Notes: generated by a model from the sequence alone, not told the origin. Positions 32,322-43,450 are shown, counted from the first letter of the stretch. The stretch: DNA of 64,000 bases from Anadara kagoshimensis (GCA_021292105.1 CM037860.1:12356698-12420697); one strand, 5' to 3'. Numbers and translations: made by a program.

Positions 32322-33620
32322 TCAAAAGGAAATACCGAAACTCCAACTAGGTCTGGACTTTTTCCTTACAGACCTTCTGAGTGATTCATTGTCATTTTGT
32401 ATACGTTTCAGATGTTCGGTCAAATCTGCAAAACGTTTCTCGTTTTCTTTATTCAAACGCTCCAGTTCCCGTTGGTGACTATCTCTCATAATGCCCATTT
32501 CCGTGTCCCGTAGTTTACGCTCTCGCTCAGTTTCGGCTTTCATTTCGGACATGATTGTTTGTAACTTTGCGTTGGACTTTTCTTCGAGCTCACGTCGTTG
32601 CGTTTCTAATTCAATCTTCAAAGTGTTCATTCTTTCGGTGTATGACTTTTCCAAGTTGGCAACGACGTTTTTCTCATGGTCAAGTTTCAACTGTACTTCT
32701 TTTATTGCGTCGTTTTTCTCTGATTCTATTTTTCGAAGTTTAAAGCTATGTTCTTCATTAGCCTTTTCCATTTGCTTCTGAAATTCCAACGTTTCTTTCT
32801 CTTTTTGTTCAAATAGCTCTGTAAATTCGGTTTGTCCCTGCTTTATTTTCTCATCCAATTCATCTCTTTCGCGTTGGAGTTGACCCAGCTCTTGATTTAA
32901 TACTTTCTGCTCAATTTCAAATTGCTCTTTTATTGGTTTCACCTTTTCTTCAAACTTTCGTTGTTCTTCCTCTTCCTCTTGTTTTTTCTTCAGTAAATAT
33001 GCCTCATACGCACGTTGGAGCATTTCATTGGTGAAATGTTTCCCGCCATTTCTCTCAACATTAGCTTCGATTTTTTCAATCAGATCCTTTACTTGGTCTT
33101 CAGTTCTGCTAATATTATCAATTGCAAACGTAGGACATCTATCGGTTAGTTTCTTTAAATTTGTATCTCCTCGAAGGAATTCGTCGAGGCTTTTCTTCCT
33201 CAGGTCGAGTTGATCTTTATGTGTAAATACAACGATCATATAATTCAACGCATCCTTTCCAAATATATCCAGTAAACCTGTCACTGTGTCGTCTTCTTCC
33301 TTGGTATATCTTGTGAGACCCATGACAAATAGAAATGCATGTGGACCTGGTGCTAGCATCATCACACATCGTTTAATTTCTTCAGCTATTTCTTCTTTAG
33401 TTAATGATGTGTCGGTATCAAACAGACCCGGAGTATCAACAATTCTGATATTCCTTTTACATCTCACGGCTTTGTAACTCTTACATTCCTTTGTTATCGA
33501 AGTTGATGACAAATCTTCTTTGAATTGCTCTTCTCCCAAAATTGTATTTCCTGTTGAACTCTTTCCACTTCCCGTTTTTCCAATGAGAACAATTTTTAGT
33601 TCCTCTTCTGAAACAAACAT
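32322..33620 (-). CDS. GIMAP/AIG1-type GTPase with long coiled-coil tail
   Basis: A GTPase of immunity-associated protein (AIG1/IAN, TRAFAC septin-like). Vertebrate members act in lymphocyte survival; bivalves have many copies, linked to antimicrobial responses. The frame is 432 residues. P-loop GKTGSGKS at 14-21; G3 DTPG at 62-65; conserved family box LAPGPHAFLFVMGLTRYTKE at 89-108; G4 THKD at 133-136. Residues 1-205 form the G domain and about 212-420 a Glu/Lys/Gln-rich coiled coil, ending SWSFGISF. No membrane anchor or lipid site is seen. The start is doubtful: codons 1-4 are ATGTTTGTTTCAG followed by AAGAGGAA, which looks like a 3' splice acceptor. The coding exon may really begin after that AG, with the true start in an upstream exon. 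The rest is one uninterrupted exon. Confidence 0.93.
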   Translation of the reverse strand: MFVSEEELKIVLIGKTGSGKSSTGNTILGEEQFKEDLSSTSITKECKSYKAVRCKRNIRIVDTPGLFDTDTSLTKEEIAEEIKRCVMMLAPGPHAFLFVMGLTRYTKEEDDTVTGLLDIFGKDALNYMIVVFTHKDQLDLRKKSLDEFLRGDTNLKKLTDRCPTFAIDNISRTEDQVKDLIEKIEANVERNGGKHFTNEMLQRAYEAYLLKKKQEEEEEQRKFEEKVKPIKEQFEIEQKVLNQELGQLQRERDELDEKIKQGQTEFTELFEQKEKETLEFQKQMEKANEEHSFKLRKIESEKNDAIKEVQLKLDHEKNVVANLEKSYTERMNTLKIELETQRRELEEKSNAKLQTIMSEMKAETERERKLRDTEMGIMRDSHQRELERLNKENEKRFADLTEHLKRIQNDNESLRRSVRKKSRPSWSFGISF

Positions 33621-33659
33621 TATTTGATACTTGACCAGCTACTAAACATTATATCATGT

Positions 33660-33842
33660 ATATTGTCATATATAACGTGGCGGATGTAGCAAGCTAAACA
33701 GGAGGTGCTTACCCTTCCGAAGCACCTGACCTCAATTCCCTAGTGGAAGTTCACGTGTCTAATCTGACTTGTCAGTTTCAAAGTTTTTACTTTGCTTCTG
33801 GATTGTGAATCGGACATGGATTAGGTATGTTTGTTTTTTGAA
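33660..33842 (+). repeat. Dispersed module R1
   Basis: CTAAACAGGAGGTGCTTACC, GAAGTTCACGTGTCTAATCT and TCGGACATGGATTAGG. It lies opposite in strand to, and just upstream of, the GIMAP exon. Confidence 0.82.
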
Positions 33843-33844
33843 TA

Positions 33845-34255
33845 TAATTAATATAACCATCTTTTTCAGCAGATTTAACAAATAATCACGGTTTTGCATT
33901 TTGTTTATTGCAAAATTGCTAGTCAGATATATTTTCAAAATATCAAAAATGTAATTATAATCAGTAGTTTTATATTTATTTGTCTTGTCTCATTTTATTG
34001 CTTTCTTTGTATTATTTTAATTTCTATTTATATATTTTCTTTTGGTTGCCTTGGTGATGTCATGTTTATCATGGTTTTCAATCAGTAATGTATCTATAAT
34101 GTTATGTATTTCGATAGACATCGAACATATTTTCTGTCCAAACAGATCAGAAAAGACTAGCTATACACAATACACAAGTAGTAAATATGGTTAATCGTAT
34201 ACCTATTTAATTATTTATCATTTATCATCACCATAACAACGAACTGTTCAATGTA
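33845..34255. other. AT-rich spacer, nothing recognised
   Basis: A T-rich 64-residue hydrophobic frame here has no supporting signal. Confidence 0.3.
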
Positions 34256-34257
34256 AA

Positions 34258-34400
34258 GAACAAACACAAAGAACCCATCAATATTTATATCACAACCCAA
34301 AAACCAAAACTGAAATCTGACAAATTTAGTTACACTTGTGAACTTCCATCAAGGAAATGGAACCGGGTACGTCTGAATGGTAAGTGCATACTGTATATCA
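34258..34400 (-). repeat. Dispersed module R1, minus-strand copy
   Basis: On the minus strand: ACGTACCCGGTTCCATTTCC, GAAGTTCACAAGTGTAACTA and GATTTCAGTTTTGGTTTTTG. Confidence 0.6.
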
Positions 34401-34787
34401 CGCTTCAGTTACAACTGCCAAGTGTTCGTCAAAATTGAAAATGAAAGGAACAAACGTTAAATATATTCATGACAATTTGGTAACAGAGAGATAATATTTA
34501 TCAATATTTTGATTGCGGCAATAAGCCTTTTGCATGTTTTGTAGACATTTATAAGCATAGACTTGAAATATCCCATGAGTCATGCATCTTCCACAGTTGT
34601 ATAAAGATCCCATAGTGGGAACTATAGTGGGAACTACCATAGGGTATTAACTGTAAAGTAACCCCCCTTAGTCCTTAGATAGTAAATTATGACCATCTAA
34701 CTATAGATTTTTTATGACACATGCTTGTTAATCGTATTGTAAATAAAAGGCTTCATTAAAAGTTATAAATTCGAAAAACATATCGTC

Positions 34788-34828
<41 letters not shown>
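34788..34828. repeat. (GT)n microsatellite
   Basis: About 19 GT units. It starts an artificial Cys-Val frame that continues in AT-rich sequence. Confidence 0.96.
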
Positions 34829-34829
<1 letters not shown>

Positions 34830-36385
34830 TGTCCATATTATTGCCAAGTTTTAATATAAATAAAACCTATTGGTTTTACGGGTATAAAAATTTTATATGC
34901 AAAACAGATAATGGATATAAATTACCTTCTCCGTTAGTCATTTTATATAAATATTCTACATTTTCTTCAATTTCCATTGGTATCGAAACCGCCATTTTGA
35001 AATATTACAAACTTACAAGTATATTTTTAGAACCAACCCAACTAGTAAAAATAGAATATATGGAAATTTCCTTCTTTTTGTTTATAGATTATAAAGGTTG
35101 GTCATGTGACTAACCTTACTCGGAAAAATAAAAAGTTGGAAATCCCATTTGCTTTATATAACCAATACCGAGAAATTAGATACGGTCACTTAATGTAATT
35201 TGTAAACAAAATGTATTATTCGATCTCTATCTTTCCCTTATCGAGCAATAGTATTTATAGGGACTGTTTGAGGTCATAATCAACGTAAATGGTGGGTATT
35301 CATGCACTTTAAATAGTCATATTTTACAAGAGTTATCTCCCATTTACCTTGCCAGGAATGTTGCAACACTTGATTAGTCAATTTTAACAAAGAAGAAAGA
35401 CATCATCAACTAAAACATGTGCATTGTAATAGGCAATGTACTGAAAACATGTAAAACGTAAGTCAATAATTAAACAACAAAAGACAAATAAAAATCAATA
35501 ATTAATCAACTCGCGACTATCAAACCTTTGAATAATTCTTCCAGTCATCAATTTATTTGTAAGCAAGTTAAATTATGTAGTAGAAACATGTTCTACTATT
35601 CCACATTTATGGTAAATAAATGTACCATAAGCAGAAGAGAACAGTATATTGCTACATAAAAAAGGAATAGAATATAATGTAATAACAAAATAGTATGGTA
35701 AATAATATAGCAACAAAGGGATATGACACCTTGTAGTCTTTAATATAATGAGAACATGGTATTGTATATAATTCTATGTTTCAGAAACATGTACAATTTT
35801 AGAAATAAACATACCTTTACCGAACAGTGAGCCAACAATTTGTCACCTACGTGTATCGTATCTATAGCATTATTTGTAAGTTAAAAATGTTTATGTATTT
35901 CTAAATAGATTTCCTTATAGCTATTATCTTATGTTCTGACTTCTAAGTCTTTATCAATGAACTGTATTGCAGAAGAAGCTGTAGCACGTTTGGATTATAC
36001 TTCCAATCATTCGGATAAACTTTAACACGCAGTATGAAATATAAACTAGTATATGGACCGGTACAAGGAAAACACGTGTTTAGTACGTCTACATCATGGG
36101 ATATATTGTTTTTGTACTAACTGTGAATTCTGAAACTACTCATGTATTGAATGGATCTACCTATAGTAAGGTCAATCGGACAGGTCAATGTTGTTTGTAT
36201 ATATAATTACACTCTCAATCAACTCTACTTCACCAAACTCTCCTATCCGTTTCAATCTGTATTCATTACATCACAACTCAGTTGCTATCACCAGAATTAA
36301 TTAAGAATTTGGCTATTATATATATGTATATAATAGTTATGCATTTTTTATGTAAATTTCTATTTTCTTTAACTATCATTTTTGT
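34830..36385. other. AT-rich intergenic stretch, nothing recognised
   Basis: No coding signal, RNA gene or repeat identified. Confidence 0.3.
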
Positions 36386-36410
36386 CCACTCTCCCTCGAG
36401 GAGAAAGAGA

Positions 36411-36784
36411 GGGCGCGGTGGCCTAATGGATAAGACGTCAGTCTTCAAATCCAGGGTCTCTCACCGCTGTGAGTTCGAGTCCCGCTCGGACCACAAGTGG
36501 GAAAGTGAATTTTCCTTGCCGTTGGCCTTTACTGATTCACCTGGTATCAGTATAATGGACTGGGGGAGTGGTACGCTTGTCTGCGGCGTACTGACTCTGT
36601 GAGCTAGCACGGTAAAGTCGCCCTGAGTGCGCGCTAGTACAAGGCAGACCATACAACACACTCGCACTTCACATGCATACAAAAATTGTTTATAGATTAA
36701 TCCATAGAGATTAATTAAATAGTTCTCGTCGCGAATAGCTGAAAAATTGCTGATGCGACGTTAAGCAACATTCAACCAAACCAA
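36411..36784 (+). mobile_element. tRNA-Arg-like SINE, family S2
   Basis: The head GGCGCGGTGGCCTAATGGAT has the A box, and GAGTTCGAGTCCCGC the B box, both close to tRNA-Arg. The body contains CTGACTCTGTGAGCTAGCAC and the 3' end GATGCGACGTTAAGCAACAT. A target duplication beginning TCGAGGAG is present on both sides (36396 and 36785; about 11-12 of 15 bases agree). This family is distinct from S1. Confidence 0.85.
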
Positions 36785-37009
36785 TCGAGGAGTAAGGATA
36801 AGATATTATGAGTAATCAATGGATGTGCTATCTAAACATAATGCTACTTTAATTTCTTGATGAAAGCTAACAAGGAGATTCGTTTGGCACTAAAATTGAT
36901 GTTACAACAATTGTAAAACAGAAGAACTGCAAAATTATGCAGTATGTATTACTAAAGGTAAAAATAAAAAACTCATTCATATTACCCCGTTATCTTGCGT
37001 CGTTGGTTT

Positions 37010-37114
37010 TGTCATATACCATTTTTTAAGTTGAATCATAAAAAACATACAAAAATGGTATATGATATACCATTTTTTAAATGTATTTTATGATTAAATT
37101 CAAAAAATGGTATA
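37010..37114. repeat. Palindromic AT-rich element
   Basis: CATATACCATTTTTTAAG and, inverse, TTCAAAAAATGGTATAAG, with a central GGTATATGATATACC palindrome. It resembles the smaller unit at 25540. Confidence 0.65.
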
Positions 37115-37119
37115 AGATA

Positions 37120-37740
37120 GCTTTTTCACTACTTTCCATCAAAGGAATGACTGACTTGATATTACTAGTATATGAAAGAATCTCCACTCGTCTTATGTAA
37201 TTTTTCTTATTGGTGATTAACCTTGTTTATTTGTATTCTTTTTCGTTTCGTGTCACGTTTTTGTTGTGGTTAGCACAAAAAAGACATTTTAACTCGTCCA
37301 AATAACCTCATTCACTGGCAAATGCGGTCAAAATCCTAAGATAGAATGTGGCATTTATTAATTGTGCTATAATTGATAATGATTTCCTATATTAAATGTG
37401 TGATGTACAAAGTGCTGAACAATGAACTTAAATTTTATTTCAAATCGGACGTTAAACTTCCCAATGAAAAATAATTATTGAATAATTTATTTGAATATTA
37501 CACAGGTAATAAAGAGATTGTGTAAAATACCCAACATACTAAATCTACAATAAATGTATAAATTTCACATCCGACATGTGAAATACTACCGCAGTAAGAT
37601 TAAATCAATTTACCTGTAAAGGTAACCGCCTTTAACCTATTGTGTAGTTTCGATTACTGATCAATAATTCATGTGATTGACAGGTAATTACCTGGCAAAT
37701 ATCCAGTTTAGGGTATAATAGCTACCACGCGGTACGAGTC
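37120..37740. other. AT-rich upstream region, nothing recognised
   Basis: No feature is supported before the TATA element that follows. Confidence 0.3.
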
Positions 37741-37754
37741 AAGTTGTAAACAAC

Positions 37755-37800
37755 TTCAGTGTATATAAAGCCTTGCCTGTGTGTGATTTAAACATATATT
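37755..37800 (+). promoter_or_regulatory. TATA-box core promoter
   Basis: AGTGTATATAAAGCCTTGCC at about 37758 contains a consensus TATATAAA. It lies about 140 bases ahead of the ATG at 37902. TATA promoters usually mark inducible or tissue-restricted genes, so the element supports a transcript here. Confidence 0.55.
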
Positions 37801-37901
37801 TTAGAGCCTTCGGAAGGTGAGGAGCATTAGAACGTTTACGCTCAAGATTCTCATCCAGTTACAAAGTAGAACATTTTGAATTTACCAAAAAGGATCCAAA
37901 G

Positions 37902-38428
37902 ATGCCAAGTCTTCCTGAAGGTTCAGATATTTTCCAGAAAGTTTTACAAGAGATATGTGACCCATGTGAAAATTGCAAAAAGGAACTTGATGATGAGAAC
38001 AGTATGAAACATTCTGGGGATTGTGGTCGCTTAGAAGTAACAGCAGCTGTAAATAACAGCATGCAAGTGTCGTGGAAAAACGAAAACGGATTTGTACAAT
38101 CTCCTTAACATACAGAGAAAACAGGGTCATGTACAATGGGCTGATGAATTGGATAATGTTCCACTGGCTTACCAATCGGACGAAAAACATTCTGCAAGAA
38201 TTTATATGAAAACGGTTCCAAAGTCGATATTGAAAAGTAAAAAGAACACTTGTGAAATATTGGTTTCGTGAGCTATGGAAACTGATGTGGAAATTTTCTG
38301 AAACTACTACAACGCGTCCGTTGTTCCAAATAGGATTTGGCGGAAGCAATTGCGCCAGGCATCAAGAAAATGCAACATTGAGCCACATGTCGATCGGGCA
38401 ACAGATACTGATTCAGTGGACATGAGGT
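37902..38428 (+). pseudogene. Short gene broken across reading frames, unrecognised
   Basis: A clean frame opens at 37902 (MPSLPEGSDIFQKVLQEICD, with CDPCENC) and stops at 38108. Coding-like sequence continues in a second frame from about 38098 (QGHVQWADELDNVPLAYQ, then KTVPKSILKSKKN), shifts again near 38253 (VKYWFRELWKLMWKFSE) and again near 38305 (NYYNASVVPNRIWRKQLRQA, ending VDMR-stop at about 38428). Three shifts in 530 bases point to a decayed gene, or to indel errors in the assembly; introns of ~25 bases are implausible. VQWADEL resembles an RVxF-type and SILK a SILK-type protein phosphatase 1 docking motif, a weak hint only. An unsplit antisense frame of 155 residues over the same bases is judged a shadow. 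Confidence 0.45.
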
Positions 38429-38429
38429 A

Positions 38430-39075
38430 GAGACAGACGTGGTGTTTTAATACTCATTATAAAGAAATATTTTATATATTTCAATGGTGCTAAGACAATA
38501 TTGCAATTTGAAGAAGAATGAACTGTTTCTGAGACTATGTTTCAGGTCGGTTTTCATTTTTTTTAACAAACTTTATATGTATTTTTAATATGAGACTTGT
38601 ATAACTCTTCAATATTAATTATATTCATGATATGTAACCAACAAGTAGGTACCTATATTCTAATGTTTACTTAAATGACACTTGATAAGTAAGGTAAATT
38701 TTAACCAACTATTTCTTGTTTAACTTTACTTTTGATTCCTGGTTATTTTGCTTGTTCATGTTAATAGAGAGTTTACCGTTAAGAATTGAAATTTTTATGT
38801 GAAAATTGAAAATACTTTAAGAAATATCTCCCGTGTAGATTGATAGCCTCTTGACACAGTTATGCGTGTCAGCAGTTCAGCAAGTGCAATATCAGCAAAA
38901 GTTTAAATTTGTTTACATTGAAAGCAATATTATATTTCATATGATATTTTACATGTTCGCTTTAATATATAACAATTTTACATATGTATACATTTAAACA
39001 ATCAATAATAAATATAACAAGTAAAAGATATAACTCGTGTATTTTGTTTTTGTTGTAAGTTTTATCATGTTTTAA
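38430..39075. other. AT-rich 3' flank, nothing recognised
   Basis: AATAAA-like words near 39006 could end the transcript from 37.8 kb. Otherwise featureless. Confidence 0.3.
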
Positions 39076-39079
39076 CTGT

Positions 39080-39245
39080 CTACGTATAGCTAGCTAAACA
39101 TGGTTTGATGACTCTTCCGGGGCACTCGACTTCACTTCCTAGGCGGAAGTTTACGTGTTTAACCTTATTTGTCAGTTTCCAAGTTTTTACTTTGATTCTG
39201 GGTTTTGATTTGGACATGGATAAGTTTGTTTGTTTTTGATTTTGA
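39080..39245 (+). repeat. Dispersed module R1
   Basis: TAGCTAGCTAAACATGGTTT, CTTCCGGGGCACTCGACTTC, GAAGTTTACGTGTTTAACCT and TTTGGACATGGATAAG. Confidence 0.8.
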
Positions 39246-39493
39246 TTACGATTCCAACACTTCTGATATTGAGGATTTGACAGCACCCGCATCCAGACAT
39301 CTTCAATGTTATAAGTTTGATTATAAATTGTAGAACCACATTATTTCAAGAATTATGGGTAAATGTTAAGGCATGCTCTTTATTTAAATAATTTTAACTT
39401 GTTATTTCGAATATTCTTTCTTAATATTGAGTATTGCTTAATATGCAATTTCTCCATAATAGGTGTTAGACTTTAGTATATATTCATAATATA

Positions 39494-39812
39494 TGATATA
39501 GAGTGCTCGCTCTCTGAGTGGGAGGTCGTGGGTTCGAATTCCGACTAGGTCTGACCCAAACTTGACTTGAAAGTGGGAATGACTGTTCCTTTTGACAAAC
39601 ACGAAATGAAAGTTACGCTTCTTTCGGATTCGAACTTATATCAAACGAGTTCTTTTGTTACGGAAAACATGGAACGATATAGAACCCTGCTGTATAATGC
39701 CATCAGCGCAAAGCACAGGTGAAAATTCTGCACCTTCGTTTATAGCTGGCGACGTCTCGATATAAGTGTTATATTATTGACAGGGACGTTAAACGCAGTT
39801 TCTCAACTCAAC
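39494..39812 (+). mobile_element. tRNA-derived SINE, family S1, 5'-truncated
   Basis: Lacks the first ~20 bases and the A box. Begins ATATAGAGTGCTCGCTC, has the B box GTGGGTTCGAATTCC, and ends at GGGACGTTAAACGCAGTTTC. Confidence 0.85.
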
Positions 39813-39814
39813 TC

Positions 39815-40840
39815 ACAACTCTTATTATAAGAGCTAGGATAAATTGCAGCTGATTAACATGTACTTGACGATCGTCAGAGCATCAAAATAAACGGCACAA
39901 CCAAACGCATGAAACTGGAAACATCAAATGCACAGTTTAACACATAAGTTGTTCTACCTGTCCCTAGATACATTGGTTTCATGTTTAATGTGCATGTGTG
40001 GTATGTGACGATCAAAAATGGTCAACTGAACTAAACCTCCAAGAACGCAGCTAGGATATAACATTATGTGATGACCAACGTCTAAAATTAACCAGCCAAA
40101 CTGAACATCCCAAGAGAACAAAGCCATTCGATTAGTGTGGTAAAGCCATTCAACTAGTGTGGAATGCCTTTGGTATATATGCAATTAAACACCCCAGTCA
40201 ATAATATATGATTTATTCATGTATTGATGTCTTCTGAACTTGTAGAAAGTGTGCGTGATCTATACACGGGTCTTATACACGTAGGGTTCGTGCCAAACTA
40301 GACTGTAAAATAAGATTCGTTTTCCCATATAAAATCAAGGTCAACCAAAGCAATTAACTTAGGCATGATGTTCAAAAAAGAAGAACAACAGTTATAGCAT
40401 AAAAAACACCAGTCGTATTATCTAGGGAAAACAACACTAAACTCTCTTGTTTTTTCACAAATGGTTTATAAAAAAAACCTATAGCGAATGGATTGTGTCA
40501 TTTCATATGTCAGCTACCATAATAACCATGAAGCACAAATTGAATGTGCGAAATAATAATTACAGCCATGTCTAAGCGTTTCTTAATTTTTCTGTTTATA
40601 TATAATATGTAATAGACGATAGAGAAATGCTTCGCGAAATAATACAAAACGAGCTCAGGTACTCCTGAAACATTCACAAGCAATCTTTTATATTGGTCAG
40701 TCTTTATGACAGACACTGAACTTAGGTAGACCTTCCTAAAAAGAGAAAAAGCCAATTATGATTAATCAGGACAGAATTTTGAATCACTTAGTGTCCGTTT
40801 AAACCACATCTATGTTTAAAAATCTAGAAAAGTCAATTGA
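39815..40840. other. Intergenic stretch, nothing recognised
   Basis: No coding or repeat assignment made. Confidence 0.3.
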
Positions 40841-40849
40841 GAGACAAAT

Positions 40850-41115
40850 GTCCCCGTCCCCATCATTGTGGAAGTGTTATTTGTAAGATTTGACCTCGTG
40901 ACCATGACCTTTGACCTATGAAGCTAAATATGATATGCGATACACTGTAAATTTACATTTGTGCCAAGTGAGATCAAACTCCAATCATAGACATGGAAGA
41001 AATTTGAAGGCCTGGAGCGAAAACTATATTGGGACAGACGACCAAACGAACAGACAGACAGATTGAACTGAAAGACAAACGGACTGAGCGATTTCTATAT
41101 ACTCCCTAAACTTCG
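40850..41115 (+). repeat. Retroposon 3' end (TGACCTTTGACCTA ... GACAGAC type)
   Basis: TCGTGACCATGACCTTTGAC, then AGACATGGAAGAAATTTGAA, an ACAGACAGACAG run, and TATATACTCCCTAAACTTCG near the end. This layout is typical of 3' ends of CR1/L2-like LINEs and dependent SINEs in molluscs; the family is inferred. Confidence 0.55.
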
Positions 41116-41119
41116 GGGA

Positions 41120-41840
41120 TATAAAAAGATACATACCCCCATTGTTGCATCACTGGTAAAGTGTTGTTTTAGAAAATTAGAATTGGGTGTCAAGAGACCA
41201 TTGGCTATGTAAAAGCCGGGTAATTAGGATCTTCGAAAATGTTTGATGCAATGTTCAATTTTATCAGTATACATCCGAATCCGTGGGTTTTGTAATCAAT
41301 GGTTTTGATTTTATGTGTGAAATTGCATTGTACATCTGTTTGATCGCACCCGTTTTCTGCGTTCGTTTGTTAGAACGTACCTAAGATAGTTTTGGTTTTC
41401 TGTTTGTATCTTAGAACGTTTGAACGTTTTTTTATTATGTTCATAATTAGCTAGAACGTTCTCTTATTTGTACTTCTGACAGTTTTTTTGGGTTATGATA
41501 AGTACATTTTTGACGTTCTATATTATGACATACTACGTGTAGATATATACTGCCATAAATGGTACATTCATTGATTAGTCTTTTGGTGTTGCAACTTAAA
41601 ATTGTTTGTTTTTTTTGTAAAATCAATAGAAAAAACGTGTTACTGAACTAAAAATATCTGTTTAGATTTAATATTTATATATTATTAAAAAGTTATTCAG
41701 CAGCAATATAAATAAACCTTTAGAAATAGAATGCTTTGAAATTTGTAAAAGCATTTTACATTTCAATGCTTTTTTAAAAAACACTTTGTTAAAACGTGTC
41801 CATATTTCATATACATTAATGAATCATGTTAAACACCCCT
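41120..41840. other. Intergenic stretch with scattered AGAACGTT words
   Basis: TTAGAACGT recurs between 41370 and 41530, perhaps a decayed short tandem repeat. No gene is seen. Confidence 0.3.
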
Positions 41841-41845
41841 TGACA

Positions 41846-42058
41846 TACAGTACAGACTTGTCGAAAGTTTAACACTGAGCTAACGAAAATGTGTCGAATA
41901 TCGACTGCCGAGTGTCGGAGATATGGCTATAGCTAGTGATCGAGAAGATGTCGATAGATAGATGGGTTTTTGCTGTCGAGATATAGCTAACGAGAGGCCG
42001 AAATGAGCTACAGATTCGGCACTAATTCATTAGCTTAGTGTTTAACTTTCAACAGGGG
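41846..42058. mobile_element. Foldback element, family F1, best copy
   Basis: Left arm TACAGACTTGTCGAAAGTTT then AACACTGAGCTAACGA. Right arm TTCATTAGCTTAGTGTTTAA then CTTTCAACAGGGG. The arms are inverse for about 35 bp. Inside, a second nested palindrome pairs CGACTGCCGAGTGTCG-like and GCTGTCGAGATATAGC-like blocks. No coding capacity. The family has seven copies in the window. Confidence 0.82.
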
Positions 42059-42059
42059 T

Positions 42060-42880
42060 CAGTTGTTCGAAGTGTGATTCGTTTAATCAATTGATTACTC
42101 AAAATTTAAATAACGCATAATTTCAAAAATGTTGTGAAATTAATGTTGAAAATGTCGTAAGTGGATAGAATTTCAACATATTGAAGCACATGGTTATAAA
42201 TCTTTGGATTTTCTGATGATATGATGATTTTTATTGATATTTTAAATCTGTGTTAATCATTGATGAAGCTAATCAAGCTTCGAACAACTAGGTCCTGCTT
42301 TGTACTGTATACGTAGTGCTACAGTAAAGTATATAGTAAAGGTGTTGTATATTTCATAAAGGCTGTTTACCAAGATCAATATTTGAACTCTAAGTTGGTT
42401 TTAAGTGACCTTGAAACTTGTTTGTTTGTTAAAACGTAGATAAGTTTAGTTATTACGTAAATCTTATCTTGGCTTCAAACAAACGAAACTCTCGAGTTAA
42501 TTAATATTGTGAAAATTTAAAACAATGACTTGTTTTGCTATTTCTATTTATTAGAATGAAAATTTTTATTTAAATACTTTTTACATATATTTTGTCAGAT
42601 TTTTTCTGGTACACTCTCTTTTATAAAACAAAAGTTTTACACGCCATACATGTATATCAATTTATTCAGTTGACCAGATTTCAGCCTGCCAAACAACCCG
42701 ATAAAACCATGTTTAAGTAAGTTATCCAAATCAATTTCCCTATTTCACGCCTGGATTCAAGTTGCTGTTGACGCAATGGCGATAAGCGATTACGCAATTT
42801 GAACATATTGATAAGGTTTTCTCCCTTATTGATGTGCTTTCTCTCTCTGGAAATTCCATTGCCTGCATAACAAAACCCAA
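42060..42880. other. AT-rich spacer, nothing recognised
   Basis: No supported feature. Confidence 0.3.
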
Positions 42881-42886
42881 GATATA

Positions 42887-43114
42887 CAATACAGACCTGT
42901 CCAAAATTTAACATTGAGGTAACGAGAAGGATTCGAAACCCTGCTGCCTTGTGGCCGAAATACCGATAGCTAGCAACTATATCTTTACAATTGCCCTCGG
43001 CAACTAAAACTGTCCACAGCTCCGCAACTCATTCGGCCCCTCGGCACTTTGAGTTGCCCACAGCTTGCCAGCTTGTTCGGTAATGACCAGGACTTAAAAT
43101 GCAAACTAAAAAGT

Positions 43115-43146
<32 letters not shown>

Positions 43147-43279
43147 AATGGACGATGGATCAAGTACCTGATTATTTTCGGAATTTCCTAAATCTTTTAT
43201 ATTCCATTTTGGAGTTGAGTTGCCGATTTGGCACTAATTCGGCACGAAAGTGTTAAACTTTCGACGGGTCTGTACTGTA
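42887..43279. mobile_element. Foldback element, family F1, interrupted
   Basis: Left arm ACAGACCTGTCCAAAATTTA; right arm AAGTGTTAAACTTTCGACGG then GTCTGTACTGTA. It is twice the family size because it holds extra sequence including an (AAAT)n run at about 43115-43147. A third partial right arm follows near 43350. Confidence 0.7.
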
Positions 43280-43450
43280 GTAGCTGCCGAGATATTACTA
43301 AGGTGGGGGGGGGGCTAAGATGTGCTGCTCTGATTTACTCATTAGTTTAGTGTTCAACTTTCGGTATGCCACATTGATTTTATTTCGTGTCGTGTTGTTT
43401 GTTTGCAGTTTTAAAAACATAAACAATAGTAATATAAATCATGAATGCAT

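Noticed and set aside
34790-35113. A 107-residue frame
   Set aside because: It starts in a (GT)n microsatellite and continues through AT-rich sequence with no coding features.
38085-38122. A 25-base intron joining the first two frames of the 37.9-kb gene
   Set aside because: It is too short for normal spliceosomal removal; a frameshift or sequence error is more likely.
37882-38349. A 155-residue minus-strand frame
   Set aside because: It lies antisense to the TATA-linked coding-like segments and has no recognisable motif or start context.
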